Assembly: GCF_000261685.1 (NCBI RefSeq)
Contig: NZ_AJQE01000164.1
Location: 1 to 35,066 of the forward strand
Origin: Bradyrhizobium genomosp. I (2014)
GTDB lineage: Bacteria > Pseudomonadota > Alphaproteobacteria > Rhizobiales > Xanthobacteraceae
Length of the DNA stretch: 35,066 nucleotides
Direction of reading: 5' to 3'
The notes beneath the pieces were generated by a model that searched no databases, was not told the DNA's origin, and worked only from the letters and a program-made list of their open reading frames with translations. Positions within the stretch are counted from its first letter, which is position 1; each line of letters starts with the position of its first letter. A program made the position numbers and the translations under genes. Positions 1 through 8,315 of the stretch are shown piece by piece.

Positions 1-1239
1 GGCTGGGTGATGGTCGGCGTGACCTTCCTCGCCGCGCTGATCAGCGCCGGCACGGTCGGCGCGCCCGGCGTGTTCATCGTGCCGCTTCAGAAGGAGTTCG
101 GCTGGAGCACGGCGGAGATCTCCTCCGCGCTGTCGATCCGCTTCATCCTGTTCGGGCTGATGGCGCCGTTCGCGGCCGCCCTGCTCAACCGCTATGGCCT
201 GCGCAACGTCACGCTCGCCGCCCAGCTGATCGTGGTCTCGGCGCTCGTGCTCTCGCTCGGCATGACCGAGGTCTGGCAGCTCGTCGCCCTGTGGGGGGTG
301 GTGATCGGGATCGGCACCGGCATGACCGCGCTGGTGCTGGGCGCGACCATTGCCACGCGCTGGTTCGCAGCAAGACGCGGCCTCGTCGTCGGCATCATGA
401 CCGCGAGCGTCGCCACCGGCCAGCTCGTGTTCCTGCCGCTGCTGGCAAGCCTCACCGAACGCTATGGCTGGCGGCTCGCGCTCGGTTTCGTCTGTGTCAT
501 GCTCGGCGTTTCCGCACTGGCCGTGCTGCTCGCGATGCGCGACCGTCCCAGCGATGTCGGCCTGCGGCCGTTCGGCGACGAGGGCTCCACACCCCAGCCC
601 GCACCGCCGGTGAGTCACGGCTCGATCACGGGCGTTGCGCTCGGCACGCTGCGCGATGCCTCGAAGTCGACTGCGTTCTGGATCCTGTTCGCGACCTTCT
701 TCGTCTGCGGCGCTTCGACCAACGGCCTCGTCCAGGTGCACCTGATCCCGATGTGCCTCGATTTCGGCATCCCGCAGGTGCAGGCCGCGAGCCTGCTCGC
801 CGCGATGGGCATCTTCGACTTCTTCGGCACGATCATGTCGGGCTGGCTGTCGGACCGCTACGACAATCGCTGGCTCCTGTTCTGGTACTACGGCCTGCGC
901 GGGCTCTCGCTGATCTTCCTGCCCTTCAGCGATTTCTCGTTCTACGGCCTCTCCGTCTTCGCGATGTTTTATGGTCTCGACTGGATCGCCACGGTGCCGC
1001 CGACGGTGCGCCTCACCGCGCAGAAATTCGGGCCCGAGCGCGCCAATCTGGTGTTCGGCTGGATCTTCGCCGGCCATCAGCTCGGCGCAGGCACGGCCGC
1101 GTTCGGAGCCGGTTTCTCGCGGACGGTCTATCAGAGCTACCTGCCGGCGTTCTTCATCGCCGGCGCGCTCTGCGTGTTCGCTGCCCTGATCGTGCTGGCA
1201 CTGTCCCGGCAGCCGAAACTCCAGCCGGCGACGGCCTAA
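1..1239 (+). CDS. MFS transporter, 5' end outside the window
   Basis: Major facilitator superfamily permease of the inner membrane. The reading frame is open to base 1, and the first visible residues (GWVMVGVTFLAALISAG) already form a hydrophobic segment, so the true start lies upstream. About 413 residues are visible with alternating hydrophobic segments typical of a 12-helix MFS protein. The stretch GWSTAEISSALSIRF after helix 1 and the loop GWLSDRYDNRW between helices resemble the conserved MFS loop motifs (G-x-x-x-D-R-x-x-R/W). The substrate cannot be read from sequence; the family includes carboxylate and drug exporters or importers. The stop (TAA, 1237-1239) overlaps the stop of the convergent porin gene (1236-1238), leaving no room for a terminator between them. 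Confident in family, not in substrate. Confidence 0.88.
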   Translation, partial: GWVMVGVTFLAALISAGTVGAPGVFIVPLQKEFGWSTAEISSALSIRFILFGLMAPFAAALLNRYGLRNVTLAAQLIVVSALVLSLGMTEVWQLVALWGVVIGIGTGMTALVLGATIATRWFAARRGLVVGIMTASVATGQLVFLPLLASLTERYGWRLALGFVCVMLGVSALAVLLAMRDRPSDVGLRPFGDEGSTPQPAPPVSHGSITGVALGTLRDASKSTAFWILFATFFVCGASTNGLVQVHLIPMCLDFGIPQVQAASLLAAMGIFDFFGTIMSGWLSDRYDNRWLLFWYYGLRGLSLIFLPFSDFSFYGLSVFAMFYGLDWIATVPPTVRLTAQKFGPERANLVFGWIFAGHQLGAGTAAFGAGFSRTVYQSYLPAFFIAGALCVFAALIVLALSRQPKLQPATA

Positions 1240-2639
1240 TACCTGATCGTGGTGGTGACGCCGAACACGGCGGCGTCACCGATCCGCGAGACTCCGGTCG
1301 GATCGTTCGGATTCGGGATGCCGCCGGAGGGACGGAACACATACTGGAAGTACGGCGCGACCAGCCAGCCCGGCTTGATGTGCGCCTCGTAGATCGTCTC
1401 GATCAGGGTCTCGTTGCTGCGCACCGGACTCCGGATGCCGGCGAAGGCCTGCGTGTCGAGATCGAGATTGCGCGCGGTGTTCGATATCCGCATATAGACC
1501 ATCGCCACCCCGAAGCGGTCGAGCGGCCGGCCCGGCGTGAAGCCGACGAAGCCGATGCCGCCGTCTATGTACAGATCGATCAGATTGCGGTCCGGCGGGC
1601 TGTAGGCGATGCGGCCGAACGCCGTGACGCCCGGGAGCGAGGCCGAGGTGCTGGTCTCGGTCACCTCCGGCGGGCGATAGAGCACCTGCTCGATCACGGC
1701 GAAGATGCCGTAATTGCCGCGAAGTTTCGCCGGGATGCCGCTGCCGCCGGGATCCGCGATCGAGAAGCCCTCCGCAGTCAAGCGCTGGCTGTCGAACGAG
1801 CCATAGTGCTTCCATACGCCCGGCGTGAAATTGCCGGCGAGCGGGCGGTCGCCGACATCGATATCGTAGTTGAAGCGGACCTGTCCGATGAACCAGGGCG
1901 GATCGTTGACGCGGAAGGCCAGACCATGATGGTCGCGCAGCTGCGGATCGATATCGCCCGGCCCCGACGGATCCCCATTGAACACCGCGCCATAGGCGGT
2001 GACCCTGTCCGTCAACACAGCCTTGATGCGGATTCCGGGCACCGCGATCGGCGGCGCCGGGCCGCCGGCCGGGAGGTTGCTCGCCTTGATGGCCGGCCAG
2101 CCGAAGGTGCCGTTGACGAAGAGATCGTCGGTCTGGCTGTCGAAGAACTCGACGTCGGCCGCCTGCTGGCCTGCCCTGATGTTCAGGCGATCATTGAAGA
2201 AGCTCTGCTCGACATAGGCGTTGTAGAGCCGCTGATCGGGCAGCGCCTCGATCTCGCTGATGGTGGCGAGGTTCTGGACGTTGTTGCGGGAGAGTCCGCG
2301 GCCGTAGATCACGAAGGCATTGGCGTAGAAGCGGCCGCCGGTCCAGCCGACCAGCTTGTCGAGATCGGCATCGACCGAGAGGTCGAGGCGTCCGAAATGG
2401 ATGGCGCCGCGCTTCACGCCACCCGTGGCGTTGGCGATATTGTCCGCGATATAGATCGCACCGAAATTCAGGCCCTTGTCGGCGAGGCCGTCATGCCACT
2501 CGTTGAACCATTTCGGGAACAGCCATGCAGCCGCGCTCTCATCCTTGGCGCCGGCAAATGCACTGGTGCTCCCCGCCGTGCACGCCAGCGCAATCGTGGC
2601 CGCGCGTCGCAACGGAGCTCTCTCGGCAAGCCAACTCAC
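1236..2639 (-). CDS. OprB-family carbohydrate-selective porin
   Basis: Outer-membrane beta-barrel porin of the OprB type, which lets sugars or other small solutes into the periplasm. I chose a GTG start at 2639. It gives a compact signal peptide (VSWLAERAPLRRAATIALA, cleavage near TSAFA-G) and starts 10 bp after the corA stop, but its ribosome site is weak. An ATG at 2696 is also in frame and would add 19 residues overlapping corA. The mature protein has the GLADKGLNFGAIYIADN region and the later QAADVEFFDSQ strand typical of OprB, alternating beta-strand sequence throughout, and ends in an aromatic residue (TTTIRY), as expected for BAM-assembled barrels. Length (about 467 residues) fits the family. 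Same strand as corA and probably co-transcribed. Confidence 0.85.
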   Translation of the reverse strand: MSWLAERAPLRRAATIALACTAGSTSAFAGAKDESAAAWLFPKWFNEWHDGLADKGLNFGAIYIADNIANATGGVKRGAIHFGRLDLSVDADLDKLVGWTGGRFYANAFVIYGRGLSRNNVQNLATISEIEALPDQRLYNAYVEQSFFNDRLNIRAGQQAADVEFFDSQTDDLFVNGTFGWPAIKASNLPAGGPAPPIAVPGIRIKAVLTDRVTAYGAVFNGDPSGPGDIDPQLRDHHGLAFRVNDPPWFIGQVRFNYDIDVGDRPLAGNFTPGVWKHYGSFDSQRLTAEGFSIADPGGSGIPAKLRGNYGIFAVIEQVLYRPPEVTETSTSASLPGVTAFGRIAYSPPDRNLIDLYIDGGIGFVGFTPGRPLDRFGVAMVYMRISNTARNLDLDTQAFAGIRSPVRSNETLIETIYEAHIKPGWLVAPYFQYVFRPSGGIPNPNDPTGVSRIGDAAVFGVTTTIRY

Positions 2640-2649
2640 GATCGATACG

Positions 2650-3666
2650 CTACTTGAAGATGCCCGCCCGCCGCATGAAGAGGTAGGCCGCAGCAACCGA
2701 GGAAGCCATCAGCACCGCCGCCCAGAGGAATCCAGTCTCGACTTCGGTGAGCGGCAGGCCCTTGGTGTTCATGCCGAAGATGCCGGTGATCAGCGTCGGC
2801 GGCAGCAGCAGCGAGGTCACGATCGAGAGCGTATGGAGGTGGCGGTTGCTTTCCTCCTCGTTCTTGAAGCGCAGCTCCTCCTCGAGCAGCCGGCTGCGCT
2901 CGCGCAGCTCGACGATGTCGTGATCGAGGCCGTCGAGCCGCTGCGCCAGCTTGCCGGCGCGGATGCGCAACGCCGGCGACAGGTGATCGGTGTCCTTCTG
3001 GTCGAGGCGGTGGAACAGCACGCGCAGGCCGGTGAGCTGCCGATGCAACCTGACACAGGTCCGGCGCAGCCGGCCGAGATTGCGGCGCATCTCCGGCCTC
3101 GCATCGTCGGCGAGGATGCGTTCCTCGATGTCGTCGATCTCCTGCCCGAGCGTGTCGGCCATCCTGTCGAGCGTGTCGGCGACCTCGTCGACGATCTTCT
3201 CCAGGAGATGGGCGACATTGTCGACGCGGTAGCCACCTTCGAGCACGCGGCGCGTCGCATCCGCCGAGCAGAGCGCCTGATGGCGGCCGCTGACCAGGAG
3301 GCGCTCGGTCATGGCAAAGTGCAGGAACGCGGTCTCCTCCGTTGGACTGCCGATCTCGCGCACGAGGTCGGAGAACACGCCATAGACGCAGTGATCGATG
3401 ACGTGAAGCTGCTGGAAGGTATCGTTCGACAGCAATAGCTCGCGCGCCAGCTGTGGCAGTTGTGATGCCGCGATCCACGGCCGAACGCGCGCGTCGGTCA
3501 GATTGAAATGCAGCCAGAGACGGCCGTCATGACTGAACTCGATCGGCCGGTCGATCGGGAGCGCCTCGGCGCTGCCGTCGCTGTGCAGGCGGAACGCCCA
3601 GACGAGGCCGGGAATGGCGGGGTCAGTGTTCGACAGCGCGCTGACAAGCTTCGCCGGCTCAACCAT
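2650..3666 (-). CDS. CorA/ZntB-family divalent metal transporter
   Basis: Inner-membrane 2-TM-GxN metal ion transporter, 338 residues. A long cytoplasmic N-terminal domain with a charged coiled-coil helix (about residues 145-275) is followed by two C-terminal helices (about 280-297 and 312-331). The signature GMN is at 298-300 in the context FGMNTKGLPL. The GLPL tail is closer to ZntB proteins (zinc) than to CorA proper (Mg), so zinc is the better guess, but specificity cannot be settled by eye. The ATG at 3666 is preferred, with GGGG six bases upstream. A TTG at 3678 is also in frame. The porin gene follows after 10 bp; acetoacetate decarboxylase lies 110 bp upstream on the same strand. Confidence 0.88.
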   Translation of the reverse strand: MVEPAKLVSALSNTDPAIPGLVWAFRLHSDGSAEALPIDRPIEFSHDGRLWLHFNLTDARVRPWIAASQLPQLARELLLSNDTFQQLHVIDHCVYGVFSDLVREIGSPTEETAFLHFAMTERLLVSGRHQALCSADATRRVLEGGYRVDNVAHLLEKIVDEVADTLDRMADTLGQEIDDIEERILADDARPEMRRNLGRLRRTCVRLHRQLTGLRVLFHRLDQKDTDHLSPALRIRAGKLAQRLDGLDHDIVELRERSRLLEEELRFKNEEESNRHLHTLSIVTSLLLPPTLITGIFGMNTKGLPLTEVETGFLWAAVLMASSVAAAYLFMRRAGIFK

Positions 3667-3698
3667 GGCCAACCCCAACCATCAACAGATGCCTCGTA

Positions 3699-3728
3699 TC
3701 CGGAGGATGGCTGACGGCATCTTCCGGA
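3699..3728. repeat. inverted repeat between adc and corA
   Basis: Two 11-base arms, TCCGGAGGATG (3699-3709) and CATCTTCCGGA (3718-3728), are complementary except at one position and are separated by 8 bases. The element lies in the 110-bp gap between the acetoacetate decarboxylase stop and the corA start. No T-tract follows on either strand, so it is not a textbook intrinsic terminator. It could be a hairpin in the corA leader or a protein-binding site. Confidence 0.4.
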
Positions 3729-3776
3729 CCCACGCGGGTACTCAATTACGCCAGTGTTACAGTTTGATGATGGACC

Positions 3777-4556
3777 CTACTCCGCGGCCAGGCCGGTCGC
3801 GGCGGCCTCGGCTTCCCTGATGTAGTCATGGACGACGCGACCGAACGGCAGCGTCAGGTCGGCGATGTAATGATGCGCGCCGAGGCAGCGGCGGACCGGG
3901 AAATCCGCAACCGGCGCATTCACGTGCGGCACCAGATGCAATCGGCCGGGTCCCATCCAGGAGCCCCTCGGCACGATGTCGGTGAGGTTGATGGCCACGA
4001 GCTGGCAGACTTCGAGGCGGCCGTCGACCCCTGGGATCATCTTCAGATTGATCTGCGTCTTCGACAGCGTGGCGCGGGTGAGATCGTCGTTGCCGGCCAT
4101 GCTCTCGTGCTTGTAGCCCATGGTGCCCATCGCGACGAGCTGGCCGGCATATTCCAGCGTGCCTGTCAGCGTATCCTTGACGATCTCGAGTTTTGGATGT
4201 GCGTACTTCTTCGGAAAGCCCCAGATCTCGCGGCCCGCCGCGATCGGCGGATCGTCGTCCAGGTACATCTGGGAGACGAAGTTGACCTCCTCGCCGTTGA
4301 GGCGTGCGGGAATGACGAGACCGGACTCGGTGTAGCTGCCGAAGCCGGAGGAATCCGGCATCTTGATCCATTCGTAATGCACGATCGGTTGGTCGATCGG
4401 CTCCAGCGGCTCGGGCAGTCCGGCGCGGATCAGCGCCGGATCGGTCTCGTAGGTGATGACCAGGAATTCGCGGTTGACGAAGCGATAGGGCCCGGCGGGA
4501 TAGCTCGGTCCGGCCGCCGGCATGGACGGAAGTCTCAGCACGTCTTCCCTGCGCAT
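3777..4556 (-). CDS. adc: acetoacetate decarboxylase family protein
   Basis: Cytoplasmic decarboxylase of 259 residues; family members convert acetoacetate to acetone and CO2 through a Schiff base. The active-site motif is clear: GREIWGFPKKYAHP, with adjacent lysines at about 116-117. In the clostridial enzyme the first Lys forms the Schiff base and the second lowers its pKa. The conserved YTESGLVIPA stretch (about 75-84, Glu77) is also present. The ATG at 4556 has a strong ribosome site (GAGGAGA, six to seven bases upstream). The divergent neighbour is a patatin-like lipase, 231 bp away. I recall acetoacetate decarboxylase, patatin and 3-hydroxybutyrate dehydrogenase genes being neighbours in related bacteria, which would suggest ketone-body or PHB turnover; that is inference. 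Some family members act on other keto acids. Confidence 0.88.
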   Translation of the reverse strand: MRREDVLRLPSMPAAGPSYPAGPYRFVNREFLVITYETDPALIRAGLPEPLEPIDQPIVHYEWIKMPDSSGFGSYTESGLVIPARLNGEEVNFVSQMYLDDDPPIAAGREIWGFPKKYAHPKLEIVKDTLTGTLEYAGQLVAMGTMGYKHESMAGNDDLTRATLSKTQINLKMIPGVDGRLEVCQLVAINLTDIVPRGSWMGPGRLHLVPHVNAPVADFPVRRCLGAHHYIADLTLPFGRVVHDYIREAEAAATGLAAE

Positions 4557-4787
4557 CGCTGGTCTCCTCTGGCGACGTCGGTGATGCCCGCCCGGCAGCC
4601 TCGGGCCGTCGATGCGAATTGCTAGCCGGCCTCATTGACTGCGATGTGATGGATTTCCGTCAGGCGCATGACCCGCGGCCATTCCGTTGCAGCCATCGTG
4701 CATGCAGCCGATGCATCGGCAGCACCCCTTGTCATCACGCCGTCACCGCGGGACGCAATCGTTTGAGAGTACGCAGGGAGGCACAGC

Positions 4788-5963
4788 ATGGACGCCCGCA
4801 CGTCGCAACCGATGCATTCGACACATCAGCCGCCCGCGCGGGGCTGGCGTCCCGAGCGCTGCGACCGGGTCGCGCTGGTGCTGCAAGGCGGCGGCGCGCT
4901 CGGCGCCTACCAGGCCGGCGTCTACCAGGCGCTGCACGAGGCCGGCATCGAGCCGGACTGGGCCTGCGGCGTCTCGATCGGCGCGATCAACTCCGCCATC
5001 ATCGCCGGCAACAGGCCAGAGAAGCGGCTGGATGCGCTGCGCATCTTCTGGGAGCGCATCACCAACCGCAAGATCTGGCACTACACGCCCGATGGCGACG
5101 TCTTCCGCCAGTGGCGCAACCTCACCAGCGCGTGGATGACGTCGGCGCTGGGCCAGCCCGGCTTCTTCACCCCGCACCAGGTCAATCCCTGGCTCAGCCC
5201 GGTCGGCGCGCGAACCGCGACCAGCTACTACGATACGATGCCGCTCAAGGAGAGCCTGCTCGAGCTGGTCGACTTCGATCTCATCAACGAGAAGAAGGTC
5301 CGCTTCGCGGTCGGCGCGGTGAACGTGCTCTCTGGCAATTTCATCTATTTCGACAACGCCCATGACGAGATCGAGCCGGAGCACGTCATGGCTTCCGGCG
5401 CCCTGCCCCCGGCGCTGCCGATGGTGCGGATCGGCACCGATCATTTCTGGGACGGCGGCATCGTCTCCAACACGCCGCTCCAGCATCTGCTCGACCAGGA
5501 GGATTCGCTCAATTCGCTGGTGTTCCAGGTCGACCTGTTCAGCGCGCGGGGCATGCTGCCGCGCTCCATCCAGGACGTGATGGCCCGCCACAAGGACATC
5601 ATGTACTCCTCGCGCACGCGCCATAATACCGACGTCTATCGCCGCACGCACAATCTCAAGGTCCTGCTCTACAAGGCGCTGGCGAAGCTGCCGGACGAGC
5701 AGCTCTCCGAGGAGGAGCGCAAGCTCAAGGCGAGCCTGCGCAACATGCCGGAGATCGCGATCCTGCATCTGATCTACCAGCAGAAGGCCTATGAGGGCGA
5801 CGCCAAGGATCACGAATTCTCGGGCACCTCGATGCGCGAGCACTGGACGAGCGGCTATGAAGACACCAAGCGCACCCTGAAGCGCCGCGACTGGATAAAG
5901 ATGCCGGAGCAAGGCATGGGCCTCGTGGTGCGCGACGTGCACCGGGAGACGGAGAGCGCGTAG
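4788..5963 (+). CDS. patatin-like phospholipase
   Basis: Predicted serine lipase or acyl hydrolase, 391 residues. All patatin hallmarks are visible: the oxyanion-hole glycine loop QGGGALGAYQAG (about 33-44), the nucleophile elbow GVSIG (Ser63) and the catalytic Asp in WDGGIVSNTP (Asp222). The dyad is therefore intact. The C-terminal third (from about 235) is a charged helical extension, as in the bacterial patatins with a DUF3734-type tail. No signal peptide or membrane segment is evident, so the protein is probably cytosolic or peripheral. The start at 4788 is fixed by AGGGAGG six bases upstream. Head-to-head with acetoacetate decarboxylase. A 12-bp perfect hairpin follows the stop by 12 bases. 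Confidence 0.9.
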   Translation: MDARTSQPMHSTHQPPARGWRPERCDRVALVLQGGGALGAYQAGVYQALHEAGIEPDWACGVSIGAINSAIIAGNRPEKRLDALRIFWERITNRKIWHYTPDGDVFRQWRNLTSAWMTSALGQPGFFTPHQVNPWLSPVGARTATSYYDTMPLKESLLELVDFDLINEKKVRFAVGAVNVLSGNFIYFDNAHDEIEPEHVMASGALPPALPMVRIGTDHFWDGGIVSNTPLQHLLDQEDSLNSLVFQVDLFSARGMLPRSIQDVMARHKDIMYSSRTRHNTDVYRRTHNLKVLLYKALAKLPDEQLSEEERKLKASLRNMPEIAILHLIYQQKAYEGDAKDHEFSGTSMREHWTSGYEDTKRTLKRRDWIKMPEQGMGLVVRDVHRETESA

Positions 5964-5975
5964 CTCCATCCTCCT

Positions 5976-6004
5976 CGTCATTGCGAGTGCCGCTCGCAAT
6001 GACG
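5976..6004. repeat. short palindromic element after the patatin gene
   Basis: Perfect 12-base inverted repeat (CGTCATTGCGAG at 5976-5987, complement at 5993-6004) around a 5-base loop, 12 bases after the patatin stop. The same termini bound the larger element at 6198-6286, so this looks like a minimal copy of that family. It can fold as a strong RNA hairpin but has no following T-run, so a terminator role is possible but unproven. Confidence 0.7.
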
Positions 6005-6035
6005 ATGTGGAAACAGTTTCGCGCCAAACTCCGCT

Positions 6036-6172
6036 CTCGTGCCCCGGACGCTGCGCAGCACGAAGTGATGCGCTGCAGAGCCGGGGCCTATGTTGCAGCA
6101 CGTGCTGTAGCCCGTTGGGTCCCGGCTCTGCGCAGCAGCGCAAGAACGCTGCAGCGCGTCCGGGACACGAGA
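6036..6172. repeat. long imperfect palindrome, CTCGTGCCCCGGACG family
   Basis: The outer arms (6036-6050 and 6158-6172) match at 14 of 15 positions when one is reverse-complemented. The inside contains further inverted segments around GAGCCGGGGCC and GGTCCCGGCTCTG. A diverged second copy lies at 14426-14587, also intergenic, which makes this a dispersed repeat family. It has no coding potential. Confidence 0.7.
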
Positions 6173-6197
6173 GGGATGCGCGTCATAGCCACGCAAT

Positions 6198-6286
6198 CCG
6201 TCATTGCGAGGAGCGAAGCGACGAAGCAATCCAGACTGCCTCCGCGGAGAGATTCTGGATTGCTTCGCTTCCGCTCGCAATGACGG
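6198..6286. repeat. 89-bp nested palindromic repeat (CGTCATTGCGAG family)
   Basis: The outer arms CCGTCATTGCGAG (6198-6210) and their exact complement (6274-6286) enclose a second perfect inverted pair, GAAGCAATCCAG (6223-6234) with CTGGATTGCTTC (6255-6266). This motif family is, to my knowledge, scattered through Bradyrhizobium and related genomes in intergenic DNA. REP-like or MITE-like; non-coding. Confidence 0.75.
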
Positions 6287-6339
6287 AGCAAGTTGCACCG
6301 TGGCGATTGCCCAACTGACACTTGATCTGCAGACACGGC

Positions 6340-6910
6340 CTCGCATTCTCGCGACTCATTTCGCCCGAGCTTTGCTCTCTTCGTTGCCCCATCTCGCAAG
6401 AAAGGGCGCAGGGAAGGCCGGGCGCGGCTGGCACCCGCGGTCCCGTGTGCGAGCAAGACGCGCACGGGGTGGACTACAGGTGCAGCCGAGCGACCGGCCT
6501 TCCCTGCGCGGATGGTCTTACGGCTTATGTCGCGCTCTCCCCGGGGAGCGATGCACTATTGCCCCCGTCGCCTCGCGGATGGCTGACGTGCGCGCCCGGT
6601 CGGGCAACACACATCACCGCAAGACTTGACGCACAGACCCCGGTCGTCAGGACCACACGATTTTGCCGTCCGCGCACATCCCCGCTCCTGTCCCCGATGG
6701 CTGGCGTGCGCTCACCTTCGAGGCCGAACGAGGACGCTGTCGACGCCGTGTCGTACCGCGCCTGCTGCTGCTCACGGAGATTCCCGCCCTGCAGCTTGCC
6801 CAGCGCGCCGACGCCGTCGCGGCCACCGCACCCTGCCCGCGTCTCGTGACGATCGCGAAACGCCCCTTGTGGCGGGCGGGATGCGCAGATATCTACGACA
6901 AATCCGAATT
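6340..6910. repeat. probable Bradyrhizobium long interspersed repeat with relic reading frames
   Basis: This 570-bp stretch has no credible gene, but its translations resemble peptide strings that I recall recurring as spurious hypothetical proteins in many Bradyrhizobium genomes. On the plus strand these are AGKAGRGWHPRSRV, then a string around SDRPSLRGWSYGL, then HDFAVRAHP. On the minus strand they are GAFRDRHETRAGCGGRDGVG and HPRGDGGNSASLPGE. The strings occur in different frames on both strands, so a nucleotide-level repeat is more likely than a decayed gene. Boundaries are approximate. Recognition is from memory, not from a search. Confidence 0.5.
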
Positions 6911-7057
6911 CTTGTAAAGCGAATTTTAAGACGTCATGCGGCGGCGCGATGGCCAGGCGGCCGCTATTCGACATTCTCCCGGCCATTCGCCCCTGTCCGC
7001 CGGCATCGGAACCCCAAGAGCATGGTCAGCAGGCGCTGACGATATTGACGCCATGGC

Positions 7058-7076
7058 CCGCGGCCGGGTGCCGCGG
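7058..7076 (-). terminator. possible transcription end hairpin of the Tad trio
   Basis: A perfect 7-base GC-only stem (CCGCGGC with GCCGCGG) and 5-base loop, 13 bases past the stop of the last minus-strand Tad gene. Position and strength suit a terminator, but no T-tract follows, so this is only a candidate. Confidence 0.3.
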
Positions 7077-7089
7077 CTGTGATTGATGA

Positions 7090-7743
7090 TCAGCAGCTCT
7101 TCTGCTGCAAATGCTGCACGCAGGTGCAGGTCGCCGTCGCCGGATATTTCACGTCATAGTAGGGAAAGCTCGACGTGGCCGGGCTGTTGGTCGAGCAGCG
7201 CGGGAACAGGTAGTAGCTGTCGGACAGCTTGACGGTGCCGGCGATGGTGAAGCCGAGGTTGGGCGTGTAGTCATAGGACACCTCGCTCAGGATGAGGGAG
7301 ATGTTGGCGTTGCTGGTACCGCTCGGCGCGGTAAAGGACGACAAGGTCATCTGCTCACCAACGGTTCGTGCGCCCGACGAGCTCGTCGACTTGCTCCATT
7401 GCACCGTCGCCTTGCCATTGCTGTCGGTCGAGACCTCCGAGACCGTGATCGTCATCAGGGAAGAGCTGCCATTCTTGATGGGATATGGGGCCATGATGGC
7501 CGTCGCGGCCGCGAGAATGCCGTCCATCTGGGTCGAGGTGACGGCCGTGTTCTGCGTGATCATGTCGGCGACACTGTGCGCGGTCGCGCTGACCTTGACG
7601 TTCATGGCCAGCCCGTTGCCGAGCTCGACGCCGCCGACATAGAGCACCAGCATGAACGGGGTCACGATGGCGAACTCCGTCGCTGCAACGGCGCGGACGT
7701 CGGTCAACAGCTGCCGCGCGCGAGACGTCAGGGCGGAGATCAT
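7090..7743 (-). CDS. TadE-like pilus assembly protein
   Basis: Small single-pass envelope protein of 217 residues, third gene of a Tad/Flp trio. The N-terminus has the TadE-type signal-anchor pattern: a short basic stretch (TSRARQLLTDVRA) followed by ATEFAIVTPFMLVLYVGGVELGNGLAM, with the Glu five or so residues into the hydrophobic helix as in pseudopilins. The exported remainder is Ser/Thr rich with Cys pairs near the C-terminus (CTCVQHLQQKSC). The start ATG (7743) overlaps the preceding gene's TGA by one base (TGATG), a sign of translational coupling. The frame stays open upstream to 8013, but that part lies inside the TadE gene and is not coding. TadE versus TadF assignment is uncertain. 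Confidence 0.75.
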   Translation of the reverse strand: MISALTSRARQLLTDVRAVAATEFAIVTPFMLVLYVGGVELGNGLAMNVKVSATAHSVADMITQNTAVTSTQMDGILAAATAIMAPYPIKNGSSSLMTITVSEVSTDSNGKATVQWSKSTSSSGARTVGEQMTLSSFTAPSGTSNANISLILSEVSYDYTPNLGFTIAGTVKLSDSYYLFPRCSTNSPATSSFPYYDVKYPATATCTCVQHLQQKSC

Positions 7744-8303
7744 CAGGTGGCTCCTGGCTCGTTCTGGAACGCGGCGGACGACATGATCAGCCGGTTGCCG
7801 TTGGAAAGGTTCGAGAGGTTGAAACCGAGCGGCCCGAGGACCACCGGCCACTCGTACATCACGCGGAGAACGACGATGTCGCCGGCATTGCCCGGATCGT
7901 ATTGCCAGACATTGCTGACCTTGCCCGAGCCGTCGTAGGTCAGGGTGGGCATCGCCGTGTTCGCGGATGTCCACGCGGTCGCCACCTGCACGTCCACCAT
8001 CAGGCCGCTGCAATTGAACAGGATCACGATCTGATCGCAGACCTTCTGCTTGAAGGCCGCCTGCGACATCTGCGCGGACTGAACCTGTCCGGTCATGACG
8101 AGGCGCGCCGACTGGCGCACGATGGTTTCGAGCGTCTGCTGGGCGAAGAAGACGAGAAAGGTCTGGATCAGTGCGATGAGGAGGGCGAGGAACGGCGCGG
8201 CGACCAGCGCGAATTCGACCGCCGTGGCGCCCCTGCTGTCCCGCGCGAAAGCGGCGCAGCGATTGCGGCGCCTCTTTTTCGTTGCACTACCCGGTCCAGT
8301 CAT
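7743..8303 (-). CDS. TadE-family pilus assembly protein
   Basis: Minor pseudopilin-like protein of the Tad (tight adherence, Flp pilus) system, 186 residues. A basic N-terminus (KKRRRNRCAAFARD) leads into SRGATAVEFALVAAPFLALL, the classic TadE motif in which G-A-T-A-V-E-F starts the membrane helix. The helix runs to about residue 50 and the rest is periplasmic, with two Cys residues (about 109 and 118) that could pair. It sits 12 bp after the vWA gene and overlaps the next TadE-like gene by one base, so all three should be one transcript. No pilin, ATPase, secretin or prepilin peptidase gene lies beside it, so the core machine must be elsewhere. Confidence 0.87.
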   Translation of the reverse strand: MTGPGSATKKRRRNRCAAFARDSRGATAVEFALVAAPFLALLIALIQTFLVFFAQQTLETIVRQSARLVMTGQVQSAQMSQAAFKQKVCDQIVILFNCSGLMVDVQVATAWTSANTAMPTLTYDGSGKVSNVWQYDPGNAGDIVVLRVMYEWPVVLGPLGFNLSNLSNGNRLIMSSAAFQNEPGAT

Positions 8304-8315
8304 GGCGGCTCTTCT

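Larger units (their letters stand above)
5964..7089. other. 1.1-kb gene-free interval made of repeats
   Basis: Between the patatin stop and the end of the Tad genes. It contains, in order, the 12-bp hairpin, the 137-bp palindrome, the 89-bp nested palindrome, the longer interspersed repeat, and a short GC-rich hairpin at 7058-7076. Open frames here (up to about 175 codons) lack ribosome sites and family character. The stretch 6287-6339 and most of 6911-7057 show nothing I can name. Confidence 0.6.

Noticed and set aside
291..2657. Very long open frame (788 codons) on the plus strand
   Set aside because: Runs across the MFS gene and antisense to the porin; composition is Arg/Asp/His rich without domains, a typical high-GC shadow of real genes in other frames.
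4743..6143. 466-codon minus-strand open frame opposite the patatin gene
   Set aside because: The patatin gene carries every catalytic motif and a ribosome site; the opposite frame is compositional noise.
6204..7039. Several open frames of 77-175 codons in the repeat region
   Set aside because: They arise from repeat DNA in multiple frames, have no ribosome sites, and no consistent protein.
7744..8013. Upstream extension of the last Tad gene to 8013
   Set aside because: Would lie wholly inside TadE in another frame; the ATG at 7743 with the TGATG junction and signal-anchor motif explains the gene.
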